Below are positions 1 through 10,389 of a stretch of DNA of 64,000 nt, piece by piece. How positions within the stretch are numbered: the stretch's first letter is position 1; every line of letters starts with the position of its first letter. The notes beneath the pieces are model-generated. The model saw only the letters and a program-made list of their open reading frames with translations, made no database searches and was not told the DNA's origin. The DNA lies in the NCBI GenBank assembly GCA_905182455.1, contig CAJJBJ010000009.1, positions 1 through 64,000 of the forward strand, in the 5' to 3' direction. A program made the translations under genes and the position numbers. This DNA comes from an uncultured Planktomarina sp. (lineage in GTDB: Bacteria; Pseudomonadota; Alphaproteobacteria; Rhodobacterales; Rhodobacteraceae).

Positions 1-463
1 CGTGAGGCACAGAGCCGTTGGCATGATCATGGTCATCTGCTCCCAAATAGGCACATCTGGTTGCACAAATTGGCTGAAGGCTGCCAAATATCCCGCCACT
101 GATTTCGCATTTATGCTGGCAATGGCCAAAGCCCGAGCCATAGATTGATCCCACAGCTGGATTCAACTTCGGCGGGGTTGCAGCTATCATCCAGCCACGT
201 ACCCCGAGAAAGATTAAGAATGCCGCGCCAATAAATTTTACCATAGTAAATGCTGTAGGTGAGGCCACCAACAGCGCAGATATGCCATAGGCTGACAGCA
301 GCAAAAATGCAGTGGCTTGGGTTAGAATCGCCAGCACGCCCCAAAGACCCCGGCGCAGGCCAAAGCTCATGCCATTGCACATGCAGTTGACCGCATTTGG
401 CCCGGGCGTGACAACAAACACTGCCCAGAAGCTCGCGAATATGATCCAGCCCTGTAATGACAT
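1..463 (-). CDS. LysE/RhtB-family amino-acid exporter, partial, frameshifted
   Basis: Inner-membrane export protein of the LysE/RhtB type, cut off by the window edge. Reading from the ATG at 463, the protein opens with a hydrophobic helix containing the family motif TPGPNAVNC and continues through two more hydrophobic segments. Around position 140-165 the frame breaks. The rest continues in another frame as a recognisable LysE segment (SINAKSVAGYLAAFSQF) to the edge. One base is therefore missing or extra, either a sequence error or a lesion. The start codon overlaps the stop of the upstream XRE-cupin regulator (TAATG), so the two are co-translated and the regulator probably controls this exporter. 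The substrate is unknown. Confidence 0.75.
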   Translation of the reverse strand, partial: MSLQGWIIFASFWAVFVVTPGPNAVNCMCNGMSFGLRRGLWGVLAILTQATAFLLLSAYGISALLVASPTAFTMVKFIGAAFLIFLGVRGWMIAATPPKLNPAVGSIYGSGFGHCQHKCEISGGIFGSLQPICATRCAYLGADDHDHANGSVPH

Positions 464-1032
464 TAATACACCGGTGGGGCGATGACCCAGATCACCTTAC
501 AGGGTTCGTCGGCAGGGTTTTCCCAGCGAAACTGCTCGCCCTTTATGCGAAAACTGTCGCCCGGGAACAGAGAAAACTCAGCGTCTCCAATCCAAAGTTT
601 TAGTTGACCAGACAAAATATAGCCAACCTCTTGTGTCGGGCGCGACACAGCGGGAAACAGCTTTGCTCCCGGTTCGAAGGTGGAGTGCAGCATTTCAAAA
701 TCGTCAGTCAAATCTGGTGACAGCAACTCTTCTACCAGCCCCGCCTCACGGCTGCCAATGGGTCGTCGGCTGTCTTTGCGCACCACAAATCCCGCTTCAT
801 CCACCGGTGCAGGGCCCGCACCAAACAACGAAGATACGGAGATATCAAGCGCTTTGGCCAGATATCGCAGATCATTGACTCCCGGCTCTGACTTGTCTCG
901 CTCAACTTGGCTCAACCATCCGACGGATCGGCCAAGGATATCGGACAGGTCCACAAGTGTCAGACCCCGCGCTTTGCGCAAGGCCCGTATATCGGCACCA
1001 AGGGTGGCTGTGTCTGATCTCGTTTGATACAT
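463..1032 (-). CDS. XRE-family regulator with C-terminal cupin domain
   Basis: DNA-binding regulator of 189 residues. Residues ~11-70 form a lambda-repressor-type helix-turn-helix (LRKARGLTLVDLSDILGRSV, then WLSQVER). Residues ~105-185 form a small cupin ending in GDSFRIKGEQFRWENPADEP, the layout of the HipB/PuuR-like regulators that sense a small ligand through the cupin. It is translationally coupled to the LysE-type exporter downstream, which suggests local control of amino-acid or amine export. The ligand and operator cannot be read from the sequence. Confidence 0.85.
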   Translation of the reverse strand: MYQTRSDTATLGADIRALRKARGLTLVDLSDILGRSVGWLSQVERDKSEPGVNDLRYLAKALDISVSSLFGAGPAPVDEAGFVVRKDSRRPIGSREAGLVEELLSPDLTDDFEMLHSTFEPGAKLFPAVSRPTQEVGYILSGQLKLWIGDAEFSLFPGDSFRIKGEQFRWENPADEPCKVIWVIAPPVY

Positions 1033-1104
1033 GATGTGAAATTATTCTTCGTTTTTTCACAATTGCACGAGTTAGTGAAAAAAATCAAGAAAATTTCACA
1101 AGCT

Positions 1105-1560
1105 TTAACGCGCAAAAACCGACGCAAGAATTTCGGCCAGAGAATCGGCATCGAGCACGGTAAATGCATCAAATTGATCGCTGTCGATATCCAACACCGC
1201 CAGCAATGTACCGGCACGATCCCAGACCGGCAAAACCAGCTCCGAACGGGTGGAACTGGCACAGGCGATATGGTCCGCAAAGGCCTTCACATCCGGAACC
1301 AATTGCGTCTCCCCGAGCCGCGCCGCCGCCCCACAAACACCGCGTGTGAATGGGATTTGCAAACAACCATGCCCGCCTTGATAGGGTCCGATCTTAAGCA
1401 TTTCCGGCGATGTCACCCGGTAAAACCCGGTCCAGTCAAAACGGTCATCACTGTGATGCAGTTCACATACAACCGTGGCCATCAGCGCGATCACGTCGTC
1501 TTCGCCCTCGGTCAAGCTGGCTATGGTTTTGATAAGGGAGGTGTAATCAACTTGAGACAT
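1105..1560 (-). CDS. msrC: Free methionine-(R)-sulfoxide reductase (GAF domain)
   Basis: Cytosolic single-GAF enzyme that reduces free L-methionine-(R)-sulfoxide. The 151-residue protein carries the fRMsr signature: GPYQG, then C66, GVCG (C76) and HIACASSTRSE (C100). These are the three cysteines used for catalysis and resolution in this family. The ATG at 1560 is preferred. A GTG at 1575 that overlaps the thiolase stop (GTGA) would add five residues and cannot be excluded. It lies directly downstream of the thiolase and is probably co-transcribed with it. Confidence 0.88.
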   Translation of the reverse strand: MSQVDYTSLIKTIASLTEGEDDVIALMATVVCELHHSDDRFDWTGFYRVTSPEMLKIGPYQGGHGCLQIPFTRGVCGAAARLGETQLVPDVKAFADHIACASSTRSELVLPVWDRAGTLLAVLDIDSDQFDAFTVLDADSLAEILASVFAR

Positions 1561-1571
1561 TGGTAGATCTC

Positions 1572-2750
1572 TCACAAACGCTCAATCGCAATGGCCGTAC
1601 CTTCGCCACCACCAATGCAAATCGCAGCCACTCCACGTTTAAGATCATGCCGCTCTAAAGCGTTCAGCAACGTCACAATAATTCTCGCACCAGAAGCACC
1701 TATTGGATGTCCCAAAGCACAGGCGCCGCCGTAGATATTCACAACATCAGGGCTCAGCGCCATCTTGTGCATAAAGGCCATTGGGACCACTGCGAAGGCT
1801 TCATTCACCTCCCAGAGATCAACATCCGAAACGCTCCAGCCCAGTTGATCCAAAAGCTTGCGCGCGGCAGGTACCGGCGCAGTTGTAAACCAACCGGGCG
1901 CTTGCGCATGGCTCGCATGACCCATGATCCGCGCCCTTGGTGCAAGGCCTCGCACATCGGCGGAGGTTTGGTTGGCCAAAACAAGGGCTGCAGCACCGTC
2001 TGAAATCGAAGAAGAATTGGCCGCGGTAACCGTTCCGCCTTCACGAAACGCGGGTTTCAGATGTGGAATCTTTTCAGGGCGCGCATTGCCAGGTTGTTCA
2101 TCCACACCAATCTGCACCGTGCCCTTGCGCGTGGTCAAAGACACCGGCGCAATTTCAGCGGCAAAAGCACCGCTGGCTTCGGGCCGCCACCGCGCGCTCC
2201 AAAGATCGCAGCGCATAGGCGTCTTGTGCCTCGCGGGTGAATTGGAAGTGCTTAGCGCAATCTTCGGCGAATGTGCCCATAAGCCGACCCTGATCATAGG
2301 CATCTTCGAGACCATCCAGAAACATGCTGTCTTGAACCTGCCCATGACCCAACCGCGCGCCGCCGCGCATTTTCGGCAGGAGGTATGGCGCTTGCGTCAT
2401 GCTTTCCATGCCACCTACAACTATGACTTGATCGCGGCCCATAGTTAGCTGGTCATAGCCCATCATTGTGGTTTTCATGCCAGAACCACACATTTTGTTG
2501 ACCGTGGTGGCTGGTACGCCCTCCCCGAGGCCAGCTGCGAACCCTGCTTGCCGCGCCGGTGCTTGACCTTGGCCTGCGGTAAAACACAGCCCATCAAAAG
2601 CTCATCGACCTGCTCAGGAGAAACTTGTGCCGCCTCAAGTGCAGCTGCAATCGCCACGCCCCCCAACTGGCTGGCTGGCGCATCTGCGAAGGCACCCTGT
2701 AATCCACCCATGGGCGTCCGAGCGGTTCCAAGAATATAAACTGTTTCCAT
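1572..2750 (-). CDS. Acetyl-CoA acetyltransferase (thiolase), two frameshifts
   Basis: Thiolase-superfamily enzyme of ~392 residues, joining or splitting acetyl-CoA and acetoacetyl-CoA (or 3-ketoacyl-CoA). The N-terminus METVYILGTARTPMGG is followed by the nucleophile region NKMCGSGMKT, then GGACALGHPIGASGAR (catalytic His) and CIGGGEGTAIAIERL (second catalytic Cys). The reading frame breaks twice, near 2577 and near 2180, each explained by one missing base. All catalytic motifs are intact on either side. Sequence error is more likely than decay, but this cannot be decided here. A second, paralogous thiolase is at 42.4 kb. Confidence 0.85.
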
Positions 2751-2920
2751 CACAAACCCCAATTCAACACTGTTTGATAACTTATGCATTGCTCCGCCCC
2801 CTCGACACAAGGGTGGGCATCATCCGGGCTGTTGTGTCGCAATCTTGTCGGAAGCTCTCGCCACTGCTAGTAAAGTCGCTATGGTTGATCAACAATTGAT
2901 TTATTGAGGCACTTGATCCC

Positions 2921-4498
2921 ATGCGTGACTTCCACCTTCCCGGCCGTTCTGCGGTTTATGCAACCAACGGCATGTGCGCAACGTCGCATCCCTTGGCCGC
3001 CACCGCAGCTCTCGACATCTTAAAATCTGGCGGAAACGCAGTCGATGCGGCCATTGCTGGCGCTGTGTTGCTGGGTATTTGTGAGCCACAGATGACCGGT
3101 TTGGGCGGTGACATGTTTGCACTCATTCAAAAAGACCCAAGCGCCGATGTTGTGGCGCTCAATGGATCAGGGCGCGCGCCACAGGCTGCAAATGCAACAG
3201 CCTTACGGGCCAAAGGGTTGAGCACCATACCGCTGCACAGCGCTGAGGCCATTACAGTTCCCGGCGCAGTGGACGGATTTTGCCGCATGGCAGAGGATTT
3301 CGGGAACCTAAGTTTGGGCGACATATTGGCCCCTGCTATTCACTACGCCCGCACTGGTGTTCCAGTGGCACCAAGGGTCGCCTTTGATTGGGACCTCAGC
3401 GCTGCATTGTTGCAAGGCACCGCTCGGGACAAATTCCTAATTGCGGGCGCAGCCCCAAAAGTTGGCCAACTCTTTGCGTCGCCCTGCCAAGCAGACGCGC
3501 TAGAGTGCATCGCGGCCAAAGGCCGCGATGGCTTTTACGCCGGAGCGGTCGCCAAAGATATGGTCGCCAGCCTTCAAGCCGTTGGTGGCAGCCACAGCAT
3601 GGAAGATTTTGCAGCAACCAAAGCCACCTATGGCACTCCTCTGCGCAAGCAGCTACCAAGGGATAGAGATGCTAGAGCATCCGGCCAATGGCCAAGGCGC
3701 AACGGCGCTGTTGATGCTCAATATGATGAAACATTTTGACATCGCCAATATGGATCCATTTGGTGCAGAGCGCGCCCACATTGAGGCAGAAATCTCGAAA
3801 CTGGCTTATGACGCCCGCAATCGTTTTATTGCTGATGCGATTACACTACGCGCATCGCGCATATGTTGGCCGCCGAAACCGCCACGAATCTGGCAGCTTT
3901 GATTGATCCAAGCCGCTCAATGGCGGACCCTTCCAGTTTGTCCGAGGCCGTTCATAAAGACACCATCTATATCACTGTCGTGGATAAAAATCAGATGGCG
4001 GTTTCGCTGATTTATTCCATCTTCCATGCCTTCGGCTCTGGCATTGCCTCCGAGAAGTACGGCATCTTATTCCAAAACCGAGGTGCGGGCTTTACCCTAG
4101 AGCAGGGCCATCCCAATGAGCTGGCAGGAGGCAAACGCCCGATGCACACAATCATACCCGGCATGCTGGCCGAAAATGGCAGGGTGACAATGCCATTCGG
4201 CGTTATGGGTGGCGCATATCAGCCCAACGGCCACGCTCGCTTGCTGTCAAATATGGTTGATTTCGGCATGGACAATCAAACAGCCATTGATGCGCCAAGA
4301 TGTTTTTCTGACCTAGGCCTGATGAAAGTGGAACGCGGCTACGCATCACAGGTACATCAAACCCTTGCTGACATGGGTCACAAAGTTGAGATTCCAGCTG
4401 GACCAATTGGGGGTGCTCAGGCAATCTTAATTGGTAAAGATGGCGTTCTACAAGGCGCATCCGATCCTCGAAAAGATGGCTGTGCCTTGGGATATTAA
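2921..4498 (+). CDS. ggt: Gamma-glutamyltransferase-family protein, two frameshifts
   Basis: Ntn-hydrolase of the gamma-glutamyltranspeptidase family, ~525 residues. The large-subunit start (GNAVDAAIAGAVLLGICEPQ, MTGLGGDMFALI) and the small-subunit core (ITVVDKN, then NRGAGFTLEQGHPNELAGGK) are clear. The autoprocessing Thr is inferred in KDTIYITVVD. The Thr-Thr-His of E. coli Ggt is replaced by Thr-Ile-Tyr, as in YwrD-like members, so glutathione may not be the main substrate. The frame breaks near 3650 (+1) and near 3855 (-1), restoring the original frame. No obvious signal peptide is seen, so it may be cytoplasmic. Confidence 0.83.
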
Positions 4499-4510
4499 AG
4501 GCTAGAAGCC

Positions 4511-4834
4511 TTAATTGAGCTGAAACTGTAGCGGATAGGCTCCGTTTTCGAATGGGCCAAATATATCTTCAATATCGGGATGATCCACCGGATCGCCCGA
4601 TACATCCGCCATCAAATTTTGCTCAGAGACATAGGCAATGTAATAGCTCTGATCATTTTCAGCCAGCAGATGATAAAATGGCTGATCTTTCACGGGCCGC
4701 GCCTCTTCGGGAATCGCCGCGTACCATTCATCGGTATTAGAAAACTCTGGATCCACATCGAAAATAACGCCCCGAAAGGGGTGTTTTTTATGGCAAACCA
4801 CTTGGCCCAGATAATATTTTGCTTCAGCTTGCAC
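4511..4834 (-). CDS. hspQ: Heat-shock protein HspQ
   Basis: Small protein of 107 residues of the HspQ/YccV family, which binds hemimethylated DNA and acts in E. coli as a specificity enhancer of Lon. The family core is visible: YYLGQVVCHKKHPFRGVIFDVDP, then QPFYHLLAE and AYVSEQNL. In this group it often stands alone. It converges on ggt, with only 12 bases between the stop codons. Confidence 0.88.
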   Translation of the reverse strand: MQAEAKYYLGQVVCHKKHPFRGVIFDVDPEFSNTDEWYAAIPEEARPVKDQPFYHLLAENDQSYYIAYVSEQNLMADVSGDPVDHPDIEDIFGPFENGAYPLQFQLN

Positions 4835-5042
4835 GATGCACCCTTTTCTAGAGGCCTCCTCTTACTTGATTTATGCCTGAAATGTCTATGCGTTCAAGAC
4901 AATTTGATTGAGCCGAGACCCGAGACACCAATTCGCTAAGCTCCCAGTGTGTTTAGACATTCACATCGTTGCAAAATCATTTTGGAATTGGTATGTTTTC
5001 CTTAATAAACTAATAAAAATAATAAAAATAGCGAGAGGCACC

Positions 5043-5633
5043 ATGAGCAGTATCCTTCGCGCCTTGATTTTGGTGACCCTGCTGGCCGGGTGTTCCTTTC
5101 CTGGCGGCAATGTGAATGCACCCAGAAATTTGGACAATGCTTGTTCAATTTTGGATCAAAGACGCAGTTTCCTTCCCGCATTTAAGGCCGCCAAACGCAA
5201 ATATGGCGTTCCGATTTCTGTGCAAATGGCAATTATTTGGCAGGAAAGCAAATTCAAGGCCAAGGCTAAAACCCCACGTAAATATACGCTTTGGGTGATC
5301 CCTACTGGCCGTCAAAGCTCGGCCTATGGCTATTCACAGGCTCTGGATGGCACATGGAAAGAATATAAAGCAAGTGCCGGGCGTTGGGGCGCCAGCCGCA
5401 CCAGCATTCGCGATTCTGCTGACTTTATGGGCTGGTATATGGCACGCAACCGTCGCGAGCTTGGCATCTCCATGTCAGATACGCGCAACCAATATTTAGC
5501 ATATCATGAGGGCCGCTCCGGATACCGTCGCGGGTCTTACAAATCAAAACGCTGGCTGCTGAATGTTGCGAACAAACTAGAAGATCGCGCGATTATGTAT
5601 CACGTTCAATTGCAGCGCTGCGGCAAGACCTAA
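5043..5633 (+). CDS. SLT-domain lipoprotein (lytic transglycosylase-like)
   Basis: Lipoprotein of 196 residues. The N-terminus has a short signal peptide ending in the lipobox LAGC (Cys17). Residues ~45-140 match a soluble-lytic-transglycosylase fold: a Glu in IWQESKF (E68) in the position of the catalytic acid, then AYGYSQALDGTW. It should cleave peptidoglycan glycan strands in the periplasm. The ATG at 5043 follows GAGAGGCACC. The longer upstream reading is rejected because it would hide the signal peptide. The biological partner is unknown. Confidence 0.8.
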   Translation: MSSILRALILVTLLAGCSFPGGNVNAPRNLDNACSILDQRRSFLPAFKAAKRKYGVPISVQMAIIWQESKFKAKAKTPRKYTLWVIPTGRQSSAYGYSQALDGTWKEYKASAGRWGASRTSIRDSADFMGWYMARNRRELGISMSDTRNQYLAYHEGRSGYRRGSYKSKRWLLNVANKLEDRAIMYHVQLQRCGKT

Positions 5634-5635
5634 CA

Positions 5636-5662
5636 ACAAAAGTGGGTTAAATCAGCCCGCTT
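5636..5662. terminator. Hairpin between convergent genes
   Basis: AAAGTGGG and CCCGCTTT form an 8-bp stem (one G-U pair) between the stops of the SLT lipoprotein and lolA. It can act in both directions; there is no long T-run. Confidence 0.5.
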
Positions 5663-6249
5663 TAATTTGCCCGCCTTTGCATTTCTGCTTGTATGTTGAA
5701 TAGGATGCTTGGCATCTTGTGACCTTGCGTCCAATCTCCCAAAACGATCTGAGTTTTACTGCCGGAATTATCATCGACGATCCATTGATGCAGTTGCACA
5801 GGATTATCAGTGAAGACCAATTGTATAAACCCATATTCAGGACGATCAGGATCTTGCAGTGTGATCAAGGTGCGAGGACCATCGCTGGTATGTGCCACCA
5901 CCATATCACGCCGCGCCAAATCAACGTTGCGCTCAAGAACCAAGCTCAAAGGTGTTTGGTTAAGTGGGAAGCGGGTTGGCTCAGAATTCGCCTTGGGATC
6001 AAACACCGCCACCTGCCCGCCACCGACAACAACCAAGGCCAGATTAGGGGGATCATATTCAAACCGAATTCTGCCGGGCCGTTTGATGTACATTCGCCCC
6101 GAGGATTGATTGCCATCGTCACTGTTTTGAATGAACGCAGCCTCAGCGGAGGTCATCGCATTAAAGTAAGAAGACACCGCGTCCAAGCTAAGCTTTTCGG
6201 CTGACGCGGGCGCTGCGATCAGCAACATGATGACAATAAATTTTTTCAT
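5662..6249 (-). CDS. lolA: Outer-membrane lipoprotein carrier LolA
   Basis: Periplasmic chaperone that carries lipoproteins from the LolCDE complex to the outer membrane. The 195-residue protein starts with a signal peptide (MKKFIVIMLLIAAPASA). The LolA fold is shown by SGRMYIKRPGRIRFEYDPP and the following LVVVGGGQVAVFDPK. It lies downstream of ftsK on the same strand, 85 bases apart, an arrangement common in Rhodobacterales. Confidence 0.9.
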   Translation of the reverse strand: MKKFIVIMLLIAAPASAEKLSLDAVSSYFNAMTSAEAAFIQNSDDGNQSSGRMYIKRPGRIRFEYDPPNLALVVVGGGQVAVFDPKANSEPTRFPLNQTPLSLVLERNVDLARRDMVVAHTSDGPRTLITLQDPDRPEYGFIQLVFTDNPVQLHQWIVDDNSGSKTQIVLGDWTQGHKMPSILFNIQAEMQRRAN

Positions 6250-6334
6250 GATTCATCCTACCGCGATATGACACAGCGCCGAAAGCCCGCTCCTGTCACA
6301 ATTACGTCAGGTCGGGGCCTTCGGCAAAACTTTG

Positions 6335-9147
6335 CTAGTTTTGTTCGGGCATCAATATCTCGCGTTTGCCAACATGGTTGGCCGCGCTGACCAATCCATT
6401 GTCTTCCATTTGCTCGACCAAACGCGCCGCCTTGTTATATCCGATCGCCAATTTGCGCTGGATGTAACTGGTGGAGCATTTCCGATCTTTGGCTACGATT
6501 TGTACAGCGGTGTCATAGAGCGCATCTTCCATATCGGTATTGCCGCCCAACCCCAAGATAGCATCAATGTCGCTCTCTTTGTCATCGATGGAGCCCTCAA
6601 CGACACCCGAAAGATAGGTCGGCGGTCCGAAGGTTTTGAGATGGTTGACTACGTCTTCGACTTCTTCATCGGAACAAAACGGCCCATGCACCCGCGTAAT
6701 CTTGCCACCTCCAGCCATGTAAAGCATGTCGCCCATGCCCAAAAGCTGCTCTGCGCCCATTTCACCTAGGATCGTGCGACTATCGACTTTTGACGTCACC
6801 TGAAACGAAATTCGTGTGGGGAAGTTAGCCTTGATGGTACCGGTGATCACATCCACAGAAGGCCGCTGTGTCGCCATGATAATATGAATACCAGAGGCTC
6901 GCGCCATTTGCGCCAAACGCTGGATACAGGCTTCAATTTCCTTGCCCGCCACCATCATCAAGTCGGCCATCTCATCCACGATCACTACGATATATGGCAA
7001 TGTCTCTGGATCAAATTTTTCCGTTTCAAACAGTGGTTCGCCGGTGCCATCATCAAAACCGGTTTGCACGGTACGGCTGAACATTTCACCCTTAGACAAA
7101 GCATCTTTCACCCGGCTGTTGTAACCATCAATATTTCTTACGCCCATTTTTGACATTTTGCGGTAGCGATCTTCCATCTCGCCAACAGTCCATTTCAAGG
7201 CAACCACGGCCTTCTTTGGATCCGTGACAACAGGGCTAAGCAGATGCGGAATGCCGTCATAGACGCTCAATTCCAGCATCTTGGGATCAATCATGATCAT
7301 TCGGCATTCATCAGGCGTCAAACGATAAAGCAGCGATAAAATCATCGTATTGATCGCCACAGATTTACCGGAGCCCGTGGTCCCCGCGATCAGCAAGTGA
7401 GGCATTTTCGCGAGGTTGGCCACGATAGGCTCACCACCAATATCTTTGCCCAAAGCCAAGGGCAGGCGCATATTCGCATCCCCAAATTCACGGGCAGAAA
7501 GAATTTCACGCAAAGCGCACATTTCGCGGTGTTCATTGGGCAGTTCAATCCCAATGACTGAACGGCCAGGAACGGTGCTCACCCGAGCTGAAAGCGCCGA
7601 CATTGAGCGCGCAATATCGTCAGACAGGCCGATCACTCGGCTGGCTTTCAAGCCTGGCGCAGGTTCCAGCTCATACATAGTTACAACAGGACCCGGGCGC
7701 ACACTGACAATCTCGCCCTTGACGCCATAGTCGTCCAAAACGCTTTCCAGCATACGCGCATTGGCTTCCAACGCATCGTCACTCAGCACATGGCGCTCGA
7801 TGGATGATGGGCTCATCAAAAGTCGAAGTGGCGGTTTTTCGTAAGTCTTCTCGGAGCTCGAAGGCTCAAATTCTCAATTTTGGCTGAGCTTCTGCAATCG
7901 CCTGAGCTGACGGTTGGATTGGTCGTTTTAAGGCATGCTGTACAACTTGTTTCGGCTGCGCCGTGAGCGGTGGATCAACCGGATAGGACGGAATTTGAAT
8001 TTCGGAATCTGCAAGATACTCATCGTCCAGAATGTCCGTATCGTCTTCCATAAATGGCGCTTCCGAAACCGGATGCTGCAAAACCATTGGCACAGGCCCC
8101 ATCGGGCGGCCCGGTTTTGTGGTAACAATAGGAGTTTGACCTTGAGCTGTCAAAGCAGCCTGGGGATCGCGGGAGCGAATGGCATCCGCAATCTTGCCGC
8201 GAATGCGGTCCTCAAACGGATCTTCGGACGTGCCTTGAGTGTTTGCTTGCAATTGCGGTTTTGCGTTAAGCTCAGGCGTTCGTTTCAGCATAGCCGGCAC
8301 GCGAGCAAAGAGTGATTTCGACACCCACGGCTCAACGGGCAACGGCAAAGCTGCAGAAGTCGTGGGCATCGCTGGGTTGGCACGAATTACTGACGCGACG
8401 CGGGCAGCTTCGCTGCGCGATACGGGATTGAAGTTTGGTTCACGTTGCAATTGCGCGCGGTTTTCCTGACGGGTTCGTAGCCCCTGCGCCCCACGCGATA
8501 CAGCCGCTTGAAAGCAAAGACAACACAAACATCACAAACCGGCTGCCCGCCAAGCTGATGGCACGAAAACTGGTTTTGATTTCACCGAACACCAGCCCCG
8601 TCACATAGCCCCCCAGGAGCAAGACCAGAGCCCCTAAAATCAACGCAACGATATTGGCACCCAATGCCGCTGATCCGGGCAGGATTTGCAACAGCATGAA
8701 TAAAACTGTGTCACCAAATAGACCGCCCATTGAAAAACTATGAGCCCAGCTGGATATTGGGTTGAGAGTTGCCGCATAAAGAGAGCACAGGGCCCAGAAG
8801 ATTGGAGCATAAATCAACCGCATTAACATGCGGTCGGCCCCCAGATGCGTGATCAAACGCAATCCCCATACCACAAAGGCAATCGGTATACCCCAGCTTC
8901 CAAGTCCCATGATTTTGATCAAAGGTGCCGAAATTGTGGCGCCAATTTGGCCGGCCCAATTTGCGATCTCACGCCCGCCTGAGGCGATCCAGGCAGAATC
9001 TTCTGGCGAATAGCTAGCAAGGGCGAGTGCAAACATAACACCTACCGCTAAAATCACTAAACCAAGAGCCTCAACGCCCCGCCTTTCTAAAAAAGCTTGG
9101 GTCGATGCGTCCAAAAGCGGATCACGTCCGCGGGTTGGATAAGCCAT
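6335..9147 (-). CDS. ftsK: DNA translocase FtsK, two frameshifts
   Basis: Divisome DNA pump of ~937 residues. The first ~200 residues hold four or five membrane helices. A Pro/Gln-rich linker of about 200 residues follows, then the motor domain with [18 protein letters not shown], Walker A ([11 protein letters not shown]), Walker B ([12 protein letters not shown]) and [12 protein letters not shown]. The C-terminal gamma winged helix contains [17 protein letters not shown]. It directs chromosome dimer resolution at the septum. The frame breaks near 8490, at the end of the membrane part, and near 7873, just before the motor. Each needs one base change to restore the family sequence. Because FtsK is normally essential, these are probably sequence errors. 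Confidence 0.9.
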
Positions 9148-9160
9148 TTATACCTCAACA

Positions 9161-10324
9161 TCATTTATACAGACAGTCGCGCATAAGAGTTAACCCGCGC
9201 TGCATTTCTTCTTTTGGAGCCACCAAAGCGACTCGGACGTAGCCAGACCCAGGGTTCTGCTCGTTTGCGACTTGCCCCAGATATGATCCTGGTAGCACCC
9301 GCACCCCTGTTTCGGTCCAAAGTTTCACTGCTGCAGCTTCATCGTCTTCGACTGGCAACCACAAGAAAAACCCGGCTTCTGGCGAATTATAGGACTGAAT
9401 CTCGGCAAAAATGTGGTCCGCCGCCTCAAATTTGCCACAATAGAGTTGCCGGTTGGCAACAACGTGATCTTCATCTGCCCATACCTTAGCAGAAACATGC
9501 TGAATAGGTCCAGCGATAGGACAACCCGCATAAGCGCGCAGCTGTTTGATTCGTGCAATATTTTTACGACCCGAGGCCACAAAGCCAGATCGAAGCCCCG
9601 GCAAGTTTGAACGTTTTGACAAAGAATGGAACGCCACAACCCGCTCAGGATCAGCACCCATCCTTGCTGCAACCTCTAAGGCACCCGGAGGTGGGGCGTT
9701 GCGATAGATCTCACTATAGCATTCATCGGCAAAGATTTTGAAGTCATAGGTCTCAGCTAATGTGATCAAGCGCGCCCAATATTCCGCACTGGCCACAGCG
9801 CCCTGCGGGTTGGACGGAGAGCATAAAAAAAAGGCTGATGTCTCGTTCAGCTCGGCCGGCGTCAGCGCGTCAAGATCTGGCAAAAATCCTGTTTGAGCAT
9901 GCGCTGGAAGGTAAACTGACTGCGCGCCCACAGCCATAGCTGCAACCGTATAAACTTGATAAAATGGGTTTGGGATTAGAACTTTAGACCCGGTAGGACA
10001 AAGTGCAACAACAGCATTAAACAGCCCTTCTCTTGTGCCATTAAGTGCCATAATTTGGGCGTCGGGATCCAAATCGATGCCATAGCGGCGTTGCAGAAAT
10101 CCAGCGATAGACCCGCGCAATTCCGGTGTGCCGTTGTTGTCAGGATAGCTGTTGAATTGTCCTAAAGCGTCGTTCAGAGTTGGACCAACCCACTCGGGAA
10201 ATTTATGCTTAGGCTCCCCAATGGTCATATTGATGACCTCACCGCCCGCCGCATGCCCGTCCAGCAAGGCGCGCAAACGCGGCCAAGTAGCTGTGGGCAA
10301 AGCATCAAATCGGTTGGGCATCAT
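9161..10324 (-). CDS. PLP-dependent class I/II aminotransferase
   Basis: Fold-type I aminotransferase of 387 residues, cytosolic. It shows the N-terminal MTIGEPKHKFP, the cofactor contact NPFYQVY, the Asn/Asp region SPSNPQGAV and IFADECYSEIYR, and the Schiff-base lysine in SLSKRSNLPGLRSGF. This subgroup is often annotated as succinyldiaminopimelate aminotransferase (DapC-like) in Rhodobacterales, but the substrate cannot be fixed from motifs. It sits 13 bases downstream of ftsK's divergent... same-strand start region, so it is upstream of ftsK in the transcription order. Confidence 0.83.
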   Translation of the reverse strand: MMPNRFDALPTATWPRLRALLDGHAAGGEVINMTIGEPKHKFPEWVGPTLNDALGQFNSYPDNNGTPELRGSIAGFLQRRYGIDLDPDAQIMALNGTREGLFNAVVALCPTGSKVLIPNPFYQVYTVAAMAVGAQSVYLPAHAQTGFLPDLDALTPAELNETSAFFLCSPSNPQGAVASAEYWARLITLAETYDFKIFADECYSEIYRNAPPPGALEVAARMGADPERVVAFHSLSKRSNLPGLRSGFVASGRKNIARIKQLRAYAGCPIAGPIQHVSAKVWADEDHVVANRQLYCGKFEAADHIFAEIQSYNSPEAGFFLWLPVEDDEAAAVKLWTETGVRVLPGSYLGQVANEQNPGSGYVRVALVAPKEEMQRGLTLMRDCLYK

Positions 10325-10389
10325 GAATTATATCCTCTTAATTACTGGATTAGGCCAGCCAGCGCGCCACTGCAAATCGAAAAGCAGTA

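Noticed and set aside
1024-1566. 180-codon plus-strand frame opposite the methionine sulfoxide reductase
   Set aside because: Antisense shadow; its peptide has no family features while the minus strand encodes a clear enzyme.
6260-6325. Long inverted repeat between ftsK and lolA
   Set aside because: Arms are imperfect, the loop is long and there is no T-run; not convincing as a terminator.
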